Assembly: GCA_947259625.1 (NCBI GenBank)
Contig: CAMYMY010000020.1
Coordinates: forward strand, 1 to 18,535
Direction: 5' to 3'
DNA from: an uncultured Kiloniellales bacterium
GTDB taxonomy: Bacteria; Pseudomonadota; Alphaproteobacteria; Kiloniellales; JAKSDN01
Length of the DNA: 18,535 nucleotides
Shown here: positions 1 to 8,083 of the stretch, one piece after another
How the letters are laid out: each line of letters starts with the position of its first letter
Position numbering within the stretch: the first letter of the stretch is position 1
Notes under the pieces: generated by a model
The model's database searches: none
What the model was told of the DNA's origin: nothing
What the model saw: only the letters and a program-made list of their open reading frames with translations
Made by a program: the position numbers and the translations under genes

Positions 1-891
1 CAGCCGTTCGATCTGGACGAGGCGGGCATCGACCGCTTCCCGGTTCGGTTCCGGGCCGTCCAACATGCGATCGTTGACGGCATGCGGTAGCGCAATGCGC
101 TCGGCCAGGCGGCTGGCGACGCTGCTTTGCGTCGTGTTGTTGTCGAGGAACATGATGCCCCTGTTTTTCAGAGTCTGTAGAACCGGTTGCAGAGCGGCTT
201 CGGACGTGGTGAAGCGCGAGCCCAGCACCGCCGCGACACCGATGTAGCCCTGGCCGCGACCCAGGATCCACTGCAGGCGCTCCAGGTTCTGTGCGGGCTC
301 CAAGCCGGTCAAGAGCGCCCGCGGCCCAGGGTCGTCGTTCGGGAAGGTGACGGGTTCCATCGGCAGATCGATCAAGACCTCATGTCCCCTGGCGCGCGCC
401 CGGGCGATCCAGTCGTCCAGCTGCTCCGCATAGGGTGAAAAGGAGAGGGAGATCTGGGGCGGCAGCCGATCCACCGCCTGCTCGGTGGCGGCCTTGGACA
501 GGCCCAGGCCTGTTATCACCACGGCGATGCGCCGTGGTCCCTGGACGGCGGCCGCGGGTGCCGAGGCGATCTGTTCGGAGGACTCGGGCTGAGGCTCAAC
601 CCCGGTCTGCTCCGGCTCCTCCTGCGGGGTCGTCTCCGCGGGTTGGTCTGCGGCGACAGCGTCGGGCGGCACGCCCTCGGAGGTGGGTCTTGACCCCGCG
701 GGTGGCGGTTCCTCGGCCGGCGGCAGGGCGATTGTGATGCCTGCTCCGGTGCGGGGGAGGTCCGCTGTCAGTTTCAGGACAACGAACCCGGCCGCCGCGG
801 CGGTCACTCCGAGGACCAGCACCCACGCTATCGCCAGTACGCCGGGGCCCCGCTTTTGCCCGGATGACCGAAATGGCGAAGAGCGCGCCAC
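1..891 (-). CDS. Divergent polysaccharide deacetylase family protein (YibQ-like), C-terminus beyond window
   Basis: I translated this directly; 297 codons are visible and the gene runs off the left edge. The GTG start at 891 is the first usable start after the in-frame ctpA stop at 910, with GGGGA just upstream. Residues about 17-41 form one hydrophobic segment, probably an N-terminal membrane anchor. A Pro/Glu/Ala-rich linker follows, then a domain typical of the divergent deacetylase family (PF04748, YibQ): RRIAVVITGLGLSKAA, then HEVLIDLPMEP, GPRALLTGL, LGSRFT and FLDNNTT. The family is related to NodB-type carbohydrate deacetylases and is often encoded next to envC and ctpA, as here. The acidic pair of classic members is replaced by TG, and the Asn-His motif before MGSxFT by AAVLG, so deacetylase activity is doubtful. 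The family call is firm; the function is inference. Confidence 0.88.
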   Translation of the reverse strand, partial: MARSSPFRSSGQKRGPGVLAIAWVLVLGVTAAAAGFVVLKLTADLPRTGAGITIALPPAEEPPPAGSRPTSEGVPPDAVAADQPAETTPQEEPEQTGVEPQPESSEQIASAPAAAVQGPRRIAVVITGLGLSKAATEQAVDRLPPQISLSFSPYAEQLDDWIARARARGHEVLIDLPMEPVTFPNDDPGPRALLTGLEPAQNLERLQWILGRGQGYIGVAAVLGSRFTTSEAALQPVLQTLKNRGIMFLDNNTTQSSVASRLAERIALPHAVNDRMLDGPEPNREAVDARLVQIERL

Positions 892-909
892 TGGATCCCC
901 GAGATGCGG

Positions 910-2193
910 TCAGTTGACCGCGCGTTGGTTGAACAGGGCGAGGCCCTGCAGCAAATCGAGCGCCCGGGCGAGCTGGAAGTCCTGTGGCTTATCGTTGTCT
1001 TCCGGCCCTGCCGGCATGGCCTCGAGTTCGCTGCCGTCGTCGGTACCGCCCTTGTTTTCCAGCGCACCGCGCAGGTCCGCCTCGCTCCGCCGCTTGCCGT
1101 TGTCCAAGGTCTCGATCTTGGCCTGCTCGACGACGATATCCGGTTCGATCCCCTTGGCCTGGATCGAGCCGCCGGACGGAGTGTAGTAGCGCGCGGTGGT
1201 AAGGCGCATGGCGCCGTGACCGGTGAGCGGGATGATGGTTTGAACCGAGCCCTTACCGAAGGAGTCGGTGCCCATAACGATGGCGCGGCGATGATCTTGC
1301 AGCGCGCCGGCGACGATTTCGGAAGCCGAGGCCGAGCCACCATTGATCAGAACGACGACCGGCAGTCCGTCGGCCAGGTCGCCCTGGCGCGCATTGAAGC
1401 GCTGGGCGCTGTCCGGATGGCGCCCGCGCGTCGAAACGATCTCCCCCTGATGGAGGAAGGCGTCGGACACGGCGATAGCCTGGTCGAGCAGGCCGCCCGG
1501 ATTGTTGCGCAAGTCGAGGACATAGCCGACGAGCTTGTCGCCGATCTCTTCCTTCAATTTCCCGAACGCTTTTTCCAGACCGATGTCGGTCTGCTCGTTG
1601 AAGGCGGTAACCCGCAGGTAGCCGACATTGCCCTCGGCGCGGCTGCGCACCGAACGGATCTTGATCACGGCTCGGGTGATCGTCACGTCGAAGGGTTCCT
1701 GCTCGCCGCGGCGGATGGTCATTTTGATGTCGGTATTGATCAGGCCGCGCATTTTCTCGACCGCCTGACTGAGGGTCAAGCCCAACACCGGTTCGCCGTC
1801 GAGGTGGCTGATCAGGTCGCCGGCCTGGATCCCGGCCCGGAAGGCCGGCGTATCGTCGATCGGCGAAACCACTTTGACCAAGCCGGTCTCCATGGTCACC
1901 TCGATGCCGAGGCCGCCGAATTCGCCCTTGGTCTGCACCTGCATATCGCCGAAGGACTTGGCGTCCATATAACTGGAATGGGGATCCAGCGAGGCCAGCA
2001 TGCCGCGGACCGCCGACTGTATCAGGTCCTCGTCGGAGACTTCCTCGACGTAGTCGGCGCGCACGCGTTCGAAGACGTCGCCGAACAGCTTCAGCTGCCG
2101 ATATGTCTCGGACCTGTCGTCCTGGGTAGAGGCGGTCTGGGGGACCAGGAGAATCAGGGCGGCGAAAGCCACCATAAGTCGAATCTTAGGCAT
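910..2193 (-). CDS. ctpA: S41 family C-terminal processing peptidase (CtpA-type)
   Basis: This is a 427-residue exported serine protease that cleaves envelope proteins near their C-termini. The ATG at 2193 shares one base with the envC stop (TAATG), with AAGG just upstream. In-frame sequence continues upstream but lies over envC and looks non-coding. Residues 1-24 form a signal peptide. An N-terminal helical region ends in MLASLDPHSSYM, typical of the family. A PDZ domain spans about 85-170. The S41 core carries VLDLRNNPGGLLDQA (about 225-239), GGSASASEI (probable nucleophile Ser289) and FGKGSVQ (probable Lys314 and Gln318). The C-terminal tail after about residue 360 is charged and variable. 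In this neighbourhood it probably acts on cell-wall enzymes or their regulators together with EnvC; that role is inferred from context. Confidence 0.95.
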   Translation of the reverse strand: MPKIRLMVAFAALILLVPQTASTQDDRSETYRQLKLFGDVFERVRADYVEEVSDEDLIQSAVRGMLASLDPHSSYMDAKSFGDMQVQTKGEFGGLGIEVTMETGLVKVVSPIDDTPAFRAGIQAGDLISHLDGEPVLGLTLSQAVEKMRGLINTDIKMTIRRGEQEPFDVTITRAVIKIRSVRSRAEGNVGYLRVTAFNEQTDIGLEKAFGKLKEEIGDKLVGYVLDLRNNPGGLLDQAIAVSDAFLHQGEIVSTRGRHPDSAQRFNARQGDLADGLPVVVLINGGSASASEIVAGALQDHRRAIVMGTDSFGKGSVQTIIPLTGHGAMRLTTARYYTPSGGSIQAKGIEPDIVVEQAKIETLDNGKRRSEADLRGALENKGGTDDGSELEAMPAGPEDNDKPQDFQLARALDLLQGLALFNQRAVN

Positions 2194-3557
2194 TAACCTT
2201 GCACCTTGTCGTTTGTGGTTGCCAGCCAGGGCAGCGGGTTGATCGGTTGCCCGCTCCGGCGGAGTTCGAGGTAAAGTATCGGATCGCCGTTCTCGCCATG
2301 GCTCATCACGCCCACCGGCTCGCCGGCCAGTACCCACTGGCCGGCCACCGCATCGATCCGGTCCAGACCCGCGAGCACTGTATGATATCGTTCGCCGTGT
2401 TGGATGATCAAGATTTGTCCATAGCCGCGGAATACGCCTGCATACCGGACGCGGCCGTCGTAGGGCGCGACGACCTGGGCCGCTCCGCGCGTAAGGATCG
2501 AAATCCCCTTGGACGTCGTGGCGGCTTTCTTGTCGCGGTCACCGAAAGTGGCGACCACCCGGCCACGCGCGGGCATGACCAGGGTGGATACGGCGGTTGA
2601 TCTCGGGAAGTCCCTTACGTTGTCGGGCTTTTCCAGGGCGCGCTTGGCCGGTGGTGTGGCGAGCAGGGCTTGCTGCGTCTCCTGCGGCTGCGGTTCGGTC
2701 GGCGCCGTCGCTTGTTCGCCTGCGTCCCGGGTGGCGCGCTCGGCCGCCTCCCTCTCCTGGCGCGCGGCCGCCTCCTGGGCTTCCTCTTCGGCCCGTTTCT
2801 GCGCGTCGCGTTCCAGCTTGGCCACGAAGTCGCGCAGGTCCTTGGCTTCACGGGCCAGCTTGCGGACCCTGGCGCGGGCCGCCCGCTGCTCGGCGCTGGT
2901 CACGTTTTCCAGCCCCCGTTTGCGCTCGATCAGTCGCGCCAGGCGCTTGCGCTCGGCCTCGAGGTTCTGGGTTTCGGCCGCAAGATCGCCCTGTTTGAGC
3001 GCGATTTGCCGGCGCAGCCCGTCGAGCGTCACCAGTTCGGCCCGCAGAACCCGGCCCCGGCGTTCGATGACCGGTACCGCGACGCTCAGCAGCATGGCAC
3101 TGCGTAGCGTATCGACCGGTGCGTCTGGAGCGGCGAAGGCCACCTCCGGCGGTCGGAGGGCGATGCGCTGCAGTGCGCCCAGCGTCCGGACCAGCCGGCT
3201 CCGCTGGCTCTGTAAGGCCGCCTGCTTCTCCGTTCGCTCCGCTTCGAGCCCGGCGAGCGCGTGCTCCGTGGCCGAAAGCGTCTCTTCCAGATCCTGTGCC
3301 GCGCGCGCCGCCGCCACCACGTCGCGCCGCAGGCCCTTGATCTCATCCTTCAACGCCTGCGCTTGGCGGCCGAGCGCCTCGGCCTTGGCCCGGTCTTGCT
3401 CGAGGGCGCGCTCCACCTCCTTCAGGCGGGAGTCGTCCGCCAATACGACAGGGCCGGACAGCGACAGCAGCAATGCGCTCAACATGCCGATGACCGGCCC
3501 GGGGGCAGACCTCATTTTTCTGGAAGGCCCCCGCACCACGCTACTCCGCCGCCGCAT
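2193..3557 (-). CDS. envC: Murein hydrolase activator EnvC (coiled coil plus degenerate LytM domain)
   Basis: A 454-residue periplasmic protein of the EnvC/AmiB-activator type, which switches on cell-wall amidases during septation. The ATG at 3557 overlaps the end of gpmI by 17 bases and has GGAG seven bases upstream. An inner ATG at 3515 gives a shorter signal peptide but lacks a good ribosome site. A hydrophobic signal segment (about 23-40) precedes a long Arg/Glu/Ala-rich coiled coil (about 42-300) and a Pro/Gln-rich linker. The C-terminal M23/LytM domain (about 335-450) has the fold motifs VVAPYDGRVRYAG, YGQILIIQHG and YHTVLAGL. The zinc ligands of active M23 peptidases are missing: the first His/Asp site reads TSKGISI and the HxH site reads LYLEL. 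That is what an activator rather than an enzyme should show. Confidence 0.92.
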   Translation of the reverse strand: MRRRSSVVRGPSRKMRSAPGPVIGMLSALLLSLSGPVVLADDSRLKEVERALEQDRAKAEALGRQAQALKDEIKGLRRDVVAAARAAQDLEETLSATEHALAGLEAERTEKQAALQSQRSRLVRTLGALQRIALRPPEVAFAAPDAPVDTLRSAMLLSVAVPVIERRGRVLRAELVTLDGLRRQIALKQGDLAAETQNLEAERKRLARLIERKRGLENVTSAEQRAARARVRKLAREAKDLRDFVAKLERDAQKRAEEEAQEAAARQEREAAERATRDAGEQATAPTEPQPQETQQALLATPPAKRALEKPDNVRDFPRSTAVSTLVMPARGRVVATFGDRDKKAATTSKGISILTRGAAQVVAPYDGRVRYAGVFRGYGQILIIQHGERYHTVLAGLDRIDAVAGQWVLAGEPVGVMSHGENGDPILYLELRRSGQPINPLPWLATTNDKVQG

Positions 3558-5100
3558 CTCTGGTCTCCGCGGCCCGGCACAGCAGGGACCGGCCGGTCAT
3601 TTCCGCCGGCTGGGCCAAGCCCATCAGATCGAGAACCGTGGGCGCGATGTCGGCTAACCGGCCGCCCGCCAGGGCGCAAACGCCGGCCGGCGCGTTAGCC
3701 AGGATGACGGGCACGGGGTTCATGGTGTGCGCCGTATGCGCCTGTCCGGTTCCGTGGTCCATCATCTGCTCGGCATTGCCATGGTCGGCGGTAATGATCA
3801 GGGCGCCGCCCGCGCGGCCGACGGCTTCGGCCAGACGGCCGAGGCAGGCATCCACCGCCTCGACCGCCTTGACGGCCGCGTTCAGGTCGCCCGTATGCCC
3901 CACCATGTCGCCGTTGGCATAATTCGCCACAATCAGATCGAAGCGTCCGGACTCGATGGCCTCGACCAGCCCGTCGGTCACTTCCACGGCCGACATCTCC
4001 GGCTTGAGGTCATAGGTCGCGACCCGGGGCGAAGGCACCAGGATGCGCTCCTCGCCCGGGAAGACCGCTTCACGGCCACCGTTGAAGAAGAAGGTAACGT
4101 GGGCATACTTCTCGGTTTCGGCAATGCGCAGCTGCTTGAGGCCGGCTTCCGCCACGACTTGGCCCAGGGTCTCCCGCAAATTCAGGGGCGGGAACAGGGT
4201 GGCCAACCGGGCGTCGAGCGCCTCGGAGTAGCCGGTCATGCCGGCGGCGGCCGCGAAACGCACGACCCGCGGGCGTGCGAAACCCTCGAAATCCGGCACC
4301 AGCAGGGCGGAGAGGATCTCGCGCGCCCGATCGGCCCGGAAATTGGCCATGATCAGCCCGTCGCCGTCCCGCATGCCCGCGAAACCGCCGATCACCGAGG
4401 GTTCCAGGAACTCGTCGCTCTGGCCGGCCTCGTAACCCTGCCCGATGGCGGCCAAGGGGTCCGGGGCGGTCTTGCCGCGCGCCTCGACCAGTGCGCGGTA
4501 GGCCCGCTCGACCCGTTCCCACCGCTTGTCTCGGTCCATGGCATAGTAGCGGCCGCAAAGAGTAGCGACCGGTGCCCGGGCCGCCATCTGGAATTCCGCG
4601 ACGAAGTCCCGGGCGCTACGTGGCGGGGTGTCGCGGCCGTCCAGGAAACCGTGGACGGCGACTGGCAGGCCCGCCTCGGCCAGGATGTTGGCGAGCGCCG
4701 CCATGTGGTCCTGGTGCGAGTGCACCCCGCCGGGCGACAGCAGGCCGAGCAGGTGGGCGGTGCCGCCGGACGCTTTGAGCGCCTCGATGAAGCCGACCAG
4801 CCTCGGGTTGTCCGTCAGCGCGCCCTCGGCGATCGCCTGGTCGATACGCGGCAGGTCCTGCAGGACGACCCTGCCCGCGCCCAGGTTCGTGTGGCCGACC
4901 TCGGAGTTGCCCATCTGGCCCCCGGGCAGGCCGACCGCCAGTTCCGAGGCGTCGATCAGCGCATGCGGTGCGCCCTCCATCAGGCGGTCGAGCACCGGGG
5001 TGCGCGCCCGTCCGATGGCGTTGTCCTCGCAGGTCTCGCGGTGGCCCCAGCCGTCCAGGATGCAGAGAACGACGGGGCGGGGGCGGGTTCCCTCGACCAT
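3541..5100 (-). CDS. gpmI: 2,3-bisphosphoglycerate-independent phosphoglycerate mutase
   Basis: A 519-residue cytosolic enzyme interconverting 3- and 2-phosphoglycerate in glycolysis and gluconeogenesis, using two metal ions (Mn2+ in most bacterial members). Length fits the family. Visible motifs are CILDGWGHRE (metal ligand Asp16), GGQMGNSEVGHTNLGAGR (phospho-acceptor Ser66), HGFLDGRDTPP (about 150-160), GRYYAMDRDKRWERV (about 183-197), NGDMVGHTG (Asp398 and His402), ITADHGNAEQM (Asp439 and His440) and AHTAHTMNPVPV (His458). All expected metal and catalytic residues are present. The ATG at 5100 follows a 51-base gap after rlmH; the ribosome site is weak. The 3' end overlaps the envC start by 17 bases, so glycolytic and envelope genes appear to share a transcript. 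Confidence 0.97.
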   Translation of the reverse strand: MVEGTRPRPVVLCILDGWGHRETCEDNAIGRARTPVLDRLMEGAPHALIDASELAVGLPGGQMGNSEVGHTNLGAGRVVLQDLPRIDQAIAEGALTDNPRLVGFIEALKASGGTAHLLGLLSPGGVHSHQDHMAALANILAEAGLPVAVHGFLDGRDTPPRSARDFVAEFQMAARAPVATLCGRYYAMDRDKRWERVERAYRALVEARGKTAPDPLAAIGQGYEAGQSDEFLEPSVIGGFAGMRDGDGLIMANFRADRAREILSALLVPDFEGFARPRVVRFAAAAGMTGYSEALDARLATLFPPLNLRETLGQVVAEAGLKQLRIAETEKYAHVTFFFNGGREAVFPGEERILVPSPRVATYDLKPEMSAVEVTDGLVEAIESGRFDLIVANYANGDMVGHTGDLNAAVKAVEAVDACLGRLAEAVGRAGGALIITADHGNAEQMMDHGTGQAHTAHTMNPVPVILANAPAGVCALAGGRLADIAPTVLDLMGLAQPAEMTGRSLLCRAAETRDAAAE

Positions 5101-5151
5101 GAGGCTCTATATAGGGTATTCGGGCGGCAATCCATAGGCCTTTGGCGTGCT

Positions 5152-5610
5152 TCAGGCGCGGTGGTAGGGGTGCCCCGAAAGGATCGTCTGCGCGCGGTAG
5201 AGTTGCTCCAAGGTCAGGGCGCGGACCAGCAGGTGCGGCCAGGTCATGGGTCCGAGCGCCAGCACCAGGTCGGCCCGGTCGATGACCGCTTGCGACAGGC
5301 CCTCGGCCCCGCCGATCGCGAAGGCCAAGTCCTGCAGCCCCTCGTCGCGCCAGCGGCCGAGGAGAGCGGCGAAGGCGGCGCTGGTCATGTGCCGGCCCCC
5401 CTCGTCCAAGGCGATCAGCCGGGCGTCCTTGGGCACCGCCGCGAGCAGGCGTTCGCCCTCGCGATGCTTCAACAATTCCGGCGCAAGGGCGCGGCGTTCC
5501 TCGACCTCCTTGAGGGTCAGGCGCCAAGCGAGTCGTGCCGCATAGAGCTCGTAGAGATCGCGGGACGGTCCCGTCTTGGCGCGGCCGACGACGGCCAGCG
5601 TGATCTGCAT
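5152..5610 (-). CDS. rlmH: 23S rRNA (pseudouridine1915-N3)-methyltransferase RlmH
   Basis: A 152-residue SPOUT-fold methyltransferase that methylates pseudouridine 1915 in helix 69 of 23S rRNA using S-adenosylmethionine. The full length is typical. The diagnostic C-terminal half is intact: FAIGGAEGLS (97-106, SAM-binding loop), MTWPHLLVRALTLEQLYRA (122-140, knot region) and the terminal GHPYHRA. The N-terminal MQITLAVVGRAK also fits. The ATG at 5610 has GGAG about ten bases upstream. It lies 60 bases after rsfS and 51 before gpmI, in the common order rsfS-rlmH, a pairing of two factors that act on the large ribosomal subunit. Confidence 0.97.
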   Translation of the reverse strand: MQITLAVVGRAKTGPSRDLYELYAARLAWRLTLKEVEERRALAPELLKHREGERLLAAVPKDARLIALDEGGRHMTSAAFAALLGRWRDEGLQDLAFAIGGAEGLSQAVIDRADLVLALGPMTWPHLLVRALTLEQLYRAQTILSGHPYHRA

Positions 5611-5670
5611 GGTTGCTTCACTCCGGCGTGCGGCCGTCCGGTGCTCCGGGGTACCGCCGCCGATGCCCGC

Positions 5671-6009
5671 TCAGGCGCTGGCCAGCGGACGCCTCGGTTC
5701 CGACAGATCGAGCCCCCACATCTTCTCGAGATTGTAGAAGGCCCTGACTTCGGGGCGGAAGAGATGGACGATGATGTCTCCGGCATCGATCAGAACCCAA
5801 TCGCAGCGCCGGGCGCCTTCCACCGGAACGCTGCCGAACCCCTCCGCCTTCAGCTTTTCGCGCAGGTGCTCGGCCATGGCGCCGACTTGGCGCTGCGAGC
5901 GCCCGCTGGCGATGATCATGTAATCCGCGATGCTGGATTTTCCGGCGAGGTCTATGGTGACAAGGTCTTCGGCCTTGTCGTCCTCCAGAGATGCCGTGAC
6001 AAGCTCCAC
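5671..6009 (-). CDS. rsfS: Ribosomal silencing factor RsfS (start uncertain)
   Basis: RsfS (RsfA/Iojap family) binds L14 on the large subunit and blocks subunit joining when nutrients are scarce. The core is complete: VTASLEDDKAEDLVTIDLAG, SSIADYMIIASGRSQRQVGA, then CDWVLIDAGDIIVHLF and YNLEKMWG. The given GTG start (112 residues) is the only standard start codon between an upstream in-frame stop near 6170 and the conserved core, but no ribosome site precedes it. The frame stays open upstream, reading PRKDKAVAASQQTPGPAFSR before the core. An AUA codon at 6076-6078 sits eight bases after a clear GGAGGG, so the true protein may start there (135 residues). It lies between nadD and rlmH, a widespread arrangement. 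Confidence 0.93.
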   Translation of the reverse strand: MELVTASLEDDKAEDLVTIDLAGKSSIADYMIIASGRSQRQVGAMAEHLREKLKAEGFGSVPVEGARRCDWVLIDAGDIIVHLFRPEVRAFYNLEKMWGLDLSEPRRPLASA

Positions 6010-6086
6010 CAGGCGCCGACTGAACGCGGGTCCCGGTGTTTGTTGACTGGCCGCGACGGCCTTGTCCTTGCGTGGTATGGGCGGTG

Positions 6087-6092
6087 CCCTCC
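6087..6092 (-). promoter_or_regulatory. Candidate Shine-Dalgarno for rsfS
   Basis: On the minus strand this is GGAGGG, eight bases before an in-frame ATA codon (6078-6076). It is the only good ribosome-binding sequence between nadD and the RsfS core. It supports translation starting well upstream of the GTG at 6009, possibly at a non-standard AUA codon. Function is inference. Confidence 0.5.
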
Positions 6093-6103
6093 GTTGTGCT
6101 GTT

Positions 6104-6823
6104 CTACCGTGAACCCGGTGGCTCAGCCTGCCTTCGCCGGGCCCGTAACTGCGTCGCCGACAGGGTGTTCAGCCGGCTGTGGACGAACACCCAGGCGGGC
6201 GGCGTGTGACCCGCCAGCCCCCTGGCTTGCTTCTCATCCAGGCGGTAGCGGGCAAATCGCCGTGCCGCCCCGGCAGCGACAGCCCTTAAAGAATAGGAGG
6301 GCCGATCGAAAACCGCAACGGCGACAATATGAAAGATTTCCCGCCAATCTTTCCATTTCGTTAATTGCACCAGATTGTCCGCGCCCATCAGCCAGACGAA
6401 CCGGACCCGCGGGAAGCGCCGGGTCAAGGCACGCAGCGTGTCCGCCGTGTAGTGGCTGGCGAGCCGACCTTCGATCCCCGTCACACGAATGCGCGGATGA
6501 CGGGCCAGGGTGTGCGCCCGGGCGAGGCGGGACTCCAGGGGTGCCATGCCGGCCAGGGGCTTGAGCGGATTCTGTGGCGAGACCAGCCACCAGACCTCGT
6601 CGAGCCCGAGGCGCTTGAGCGCCTCCAGGCTGATCTGCCGGTGGCCTTCGTGGGCCGGATTGAACGATCCGCCGAGGAGCCCGATCCGCGCGCCCGGCGG
6701 CGGCAGACGGTCGCCCAGGGCGGCCGCCAGGCGGGCCGGGGTGGGCAGGGGCCCGGTAGCGCTGTGGTGCAAGGCCAGTCGCCGGCTCTCAGGGCCGCAC
6801 CTGGCCCTGCCCCCTGACCACAT
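6104..6823 (-). CDS. nadD: Nicotinate-nucleotide adenylyltransferase NadD
   Basis: NadD adenylylates nicotinate mononucleotide to deamido-NAD in cytosolic NAD synthesis. The nucleotidyltransferase signature GLLGGSFNPAHEGHRQIS (about 48-65) contains the catalytic HxGH at 58-61. Other family segments are WWLVSPQNPLK, FVWLMGADNLVQLTKWKDW (substrate loop, about 142-160) and the C-terminal LSATQLR (about 221-227, the ISSTxxR motif). The ATG at 6823 gives 239 residues and a 35-base overlap with proA. The first 40 or so residues are poorly conserved in style and lack a clear ribosome site, so an inner TTG near residue 18 is an alternative. The neighbours proA and rsfS match the usual obg-proB-proA-nadD-rsfS order. 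Confidence 0.95.
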   Translation of the reverse strand: MWSGGRARCGPESRRLALHHSATGPLPTPARLAAALGDRLPPPGARIGLLGGSFNPAHEGHRQISLEALKRLGLDEVWWLVSPQNPLKPLAGMAPLESRLARAHTLARHPRIRVTGIEGRLASHYTADTLRALTRRFPRVRFVWLMGADNLVQLTKWKDWREIFHIVAVAVFDRPSYSLRAVAAGAARRFARYRLDEKQARGLAGHTPPAWVFVHSRLNTLSATQLRARRRQAEPPGSR

Positions 6824-8072
6824 ACTTTATGCTGGTCAGCTGTTCGGCGCCGACCGGGCCGCGGGCGTGCAACTTGCCGGTCGAGATGCCGATCTCGGCG
6901 CCCATGCCGAACTCGCCGCCGTCGGCGAACTGGGTCGAGGCGTTGTGCATGACGATGCCCGAATCGACCCGGGCGAGAAAGCGCTCGGCGGTGGCCGCGT
7001 CCTCGGCGAGGATCGCCTCGGTATGGTGCGAGCCGTAGCGGTTGATGTGGCTGATCGCCTCGTCGACCCCGTCCAGCACCTTCACCGAGATGACCGGGGC
7101 CAGGTACTCGGTAACCCAGTCCTCGTCGCTGGCTTGCGATACCCGCTCGTCGATCGCGCGTGCCTCTGGATCGCCGCGCACCGCGCAGCCGGCGGCGATC
7201 AGGGCCTCCAGGATGGCGGGCAGATGGCTTTTCACCACCGGACGGTCGACCAGCAGGGTCTCGGTCGCGCCGCAGATGCCGGTGCGCCGCATCTTGGCGT
7301 TCACGACGATCTCGCGCGCCATGTCCGGGTCGGCCGAGCGGTCGACATAAGTGTGGCAGATCCCTTCCAAGTGGGCCAGAACCGGGATCCGGCTCTCGGC
7401 GAAGACCCGCTCGATGAGGCCCCTGCCGCCGCGCGGCACGATCACGTCGACGTAGTCGTTCATGGCGAGCAGCAAGCCGACCGCTGCTCGGTCGGTGGTC
7501 GGCACGCGCTGGACCGCGCTCTCCGGCAGGCCGGCCCCCCCCAGGCCTTGCTGCAGACAGTCCAGGATGGCGCCTGAGGAATAGAAACTTTCCGAGCCGC
7601 CGCGTAGGATCGCCGCGTTGCCCGCCTTGAGACAGAGCCCGCCGGCGTCCGCCGTGACGTTGGGCCGGCTCTCGTAGATGATCCCGATCACACCGAGCGG
7701 GACGGCGACCCGGGCGATCCTGAGGCCGTTGGGCCGGTCCCACTCGGCCAGCACGCGGCCGACCGGGTCTGGAAAGGCGGCGATATCCTCCAGGCCCCTG
7801 GCCATGGCCTCGACGCGGCCCTCGTCGAGCTCCAGGCGGTCGAGCAGGGCGGCGCTGAGGCCCTTGGTCCGGGCCGCCGCCATGTCGCGGCCGTTAGCCT
7901 CGAGGATCTTGTCCCGGCTCTGGCGGATCGCCTGCGCCGCGGCCGCCAGCGCCCGGTTCTTGGCCTCCGGCGCGGCCAGCGCCAACTCGTGGGCGGCGCT
8001 CCGCGCGGCGCGGCCCAGATCCTCCATCCGGCGAGGCAGATCGTCCTGCAGAGCCGCAGCCTCTTGGATCAT
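6789..8072 (-). CDS. proA: Glutamate-5-semialdehyde dehydrogenase (gamma-glutamyl phosphate reductase)
   Basis: ProA reduces gamma-glutamyl phosphate to glutamate semialdehyde with NADPH, the second step of proline synthesis. With the ATG at 8072 the protein has 427 residues, normal for the family. That start is chosen because GGGAGG lies five bases upstream; a GTG at 8087 would add five residues inside the proB end. Motifs are VPLGVIGIIYESRPNVTADA (about 124-143), CLKAGNAAILRGGSES (147-162), DVIVPRGGRGLI (209-220), AHLEGICHTYVD, and NAKMRRTGICGATETLL with the catalytic Cys267. It starts 11 bases after the proB stop, so ProB and ProA are probably made together; they are thought to pass a labile intermediate between them. 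Confidence 0.97.
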   Translation of the reverse strand: MIQEAAALQDDLPRRMEDLGRAARSAAHELALAAPEAKNRALAAAAQAIRQSRDKILEANGRDMAAARTKGLSAALLDRLELDEGRVEAMARGLEDIAAFPDPVGRVLAEWDRPNGLRIARVAVPLGVIGIIYESRPNVTADAGGLCLKAGNAAILRGGSESFYSSGAILDCLQQGLGGAGLPESAVQRVPTTDRAAVGLLLAMNDYVDVIVPRGGRGLIERVFAESRIPVLAHLEGICHTYVDRSADPDMAREIVVNAKMRRTGICGATETLLVDRPVVKSHLPAILEALIAAGCAVRGDPEARAIDERVSQASDEDWVTEYLAPVISVKVLDGVDEAISHINRYGSHHTEAILAEDAATAERFLARVDSGIVMHNASTQFADGGEFGMGAEIGISTGKLHARGPVGAEQLTSIKYVVRGQGQVRP

Positions 8073-8077
8073 GGCAT

Positions 8078-8083
8078 CCTCCC
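8078..8083 (-). promoter_or_regulatory. Ribosome-binding site of proA
   Basis: GGGAGG on the minus strand, directly adjoining the proB stop codon (8084-8086) and five bases before the ATG at 8072. It decides the proA start in favour of this ATG over the GTG at 8087. Confidence 0.7.

Noticed and set aside
904..2196. A 430-codon plus-strand open frame opposite ctpA
   Set aside because: It is antisense to a well-supported protease gene with all catalytic motifs. Long antisense frames are expected in GC-rich DNA with this codon bias.
3727..6564. A 945-codon plus-strand open frame opposite gpmI, rlmH, rsfS and nadD
   Set aside because: It runs antisense through four recognisable genes in different contexts, has no family resemblance, and reflects codon bias only.
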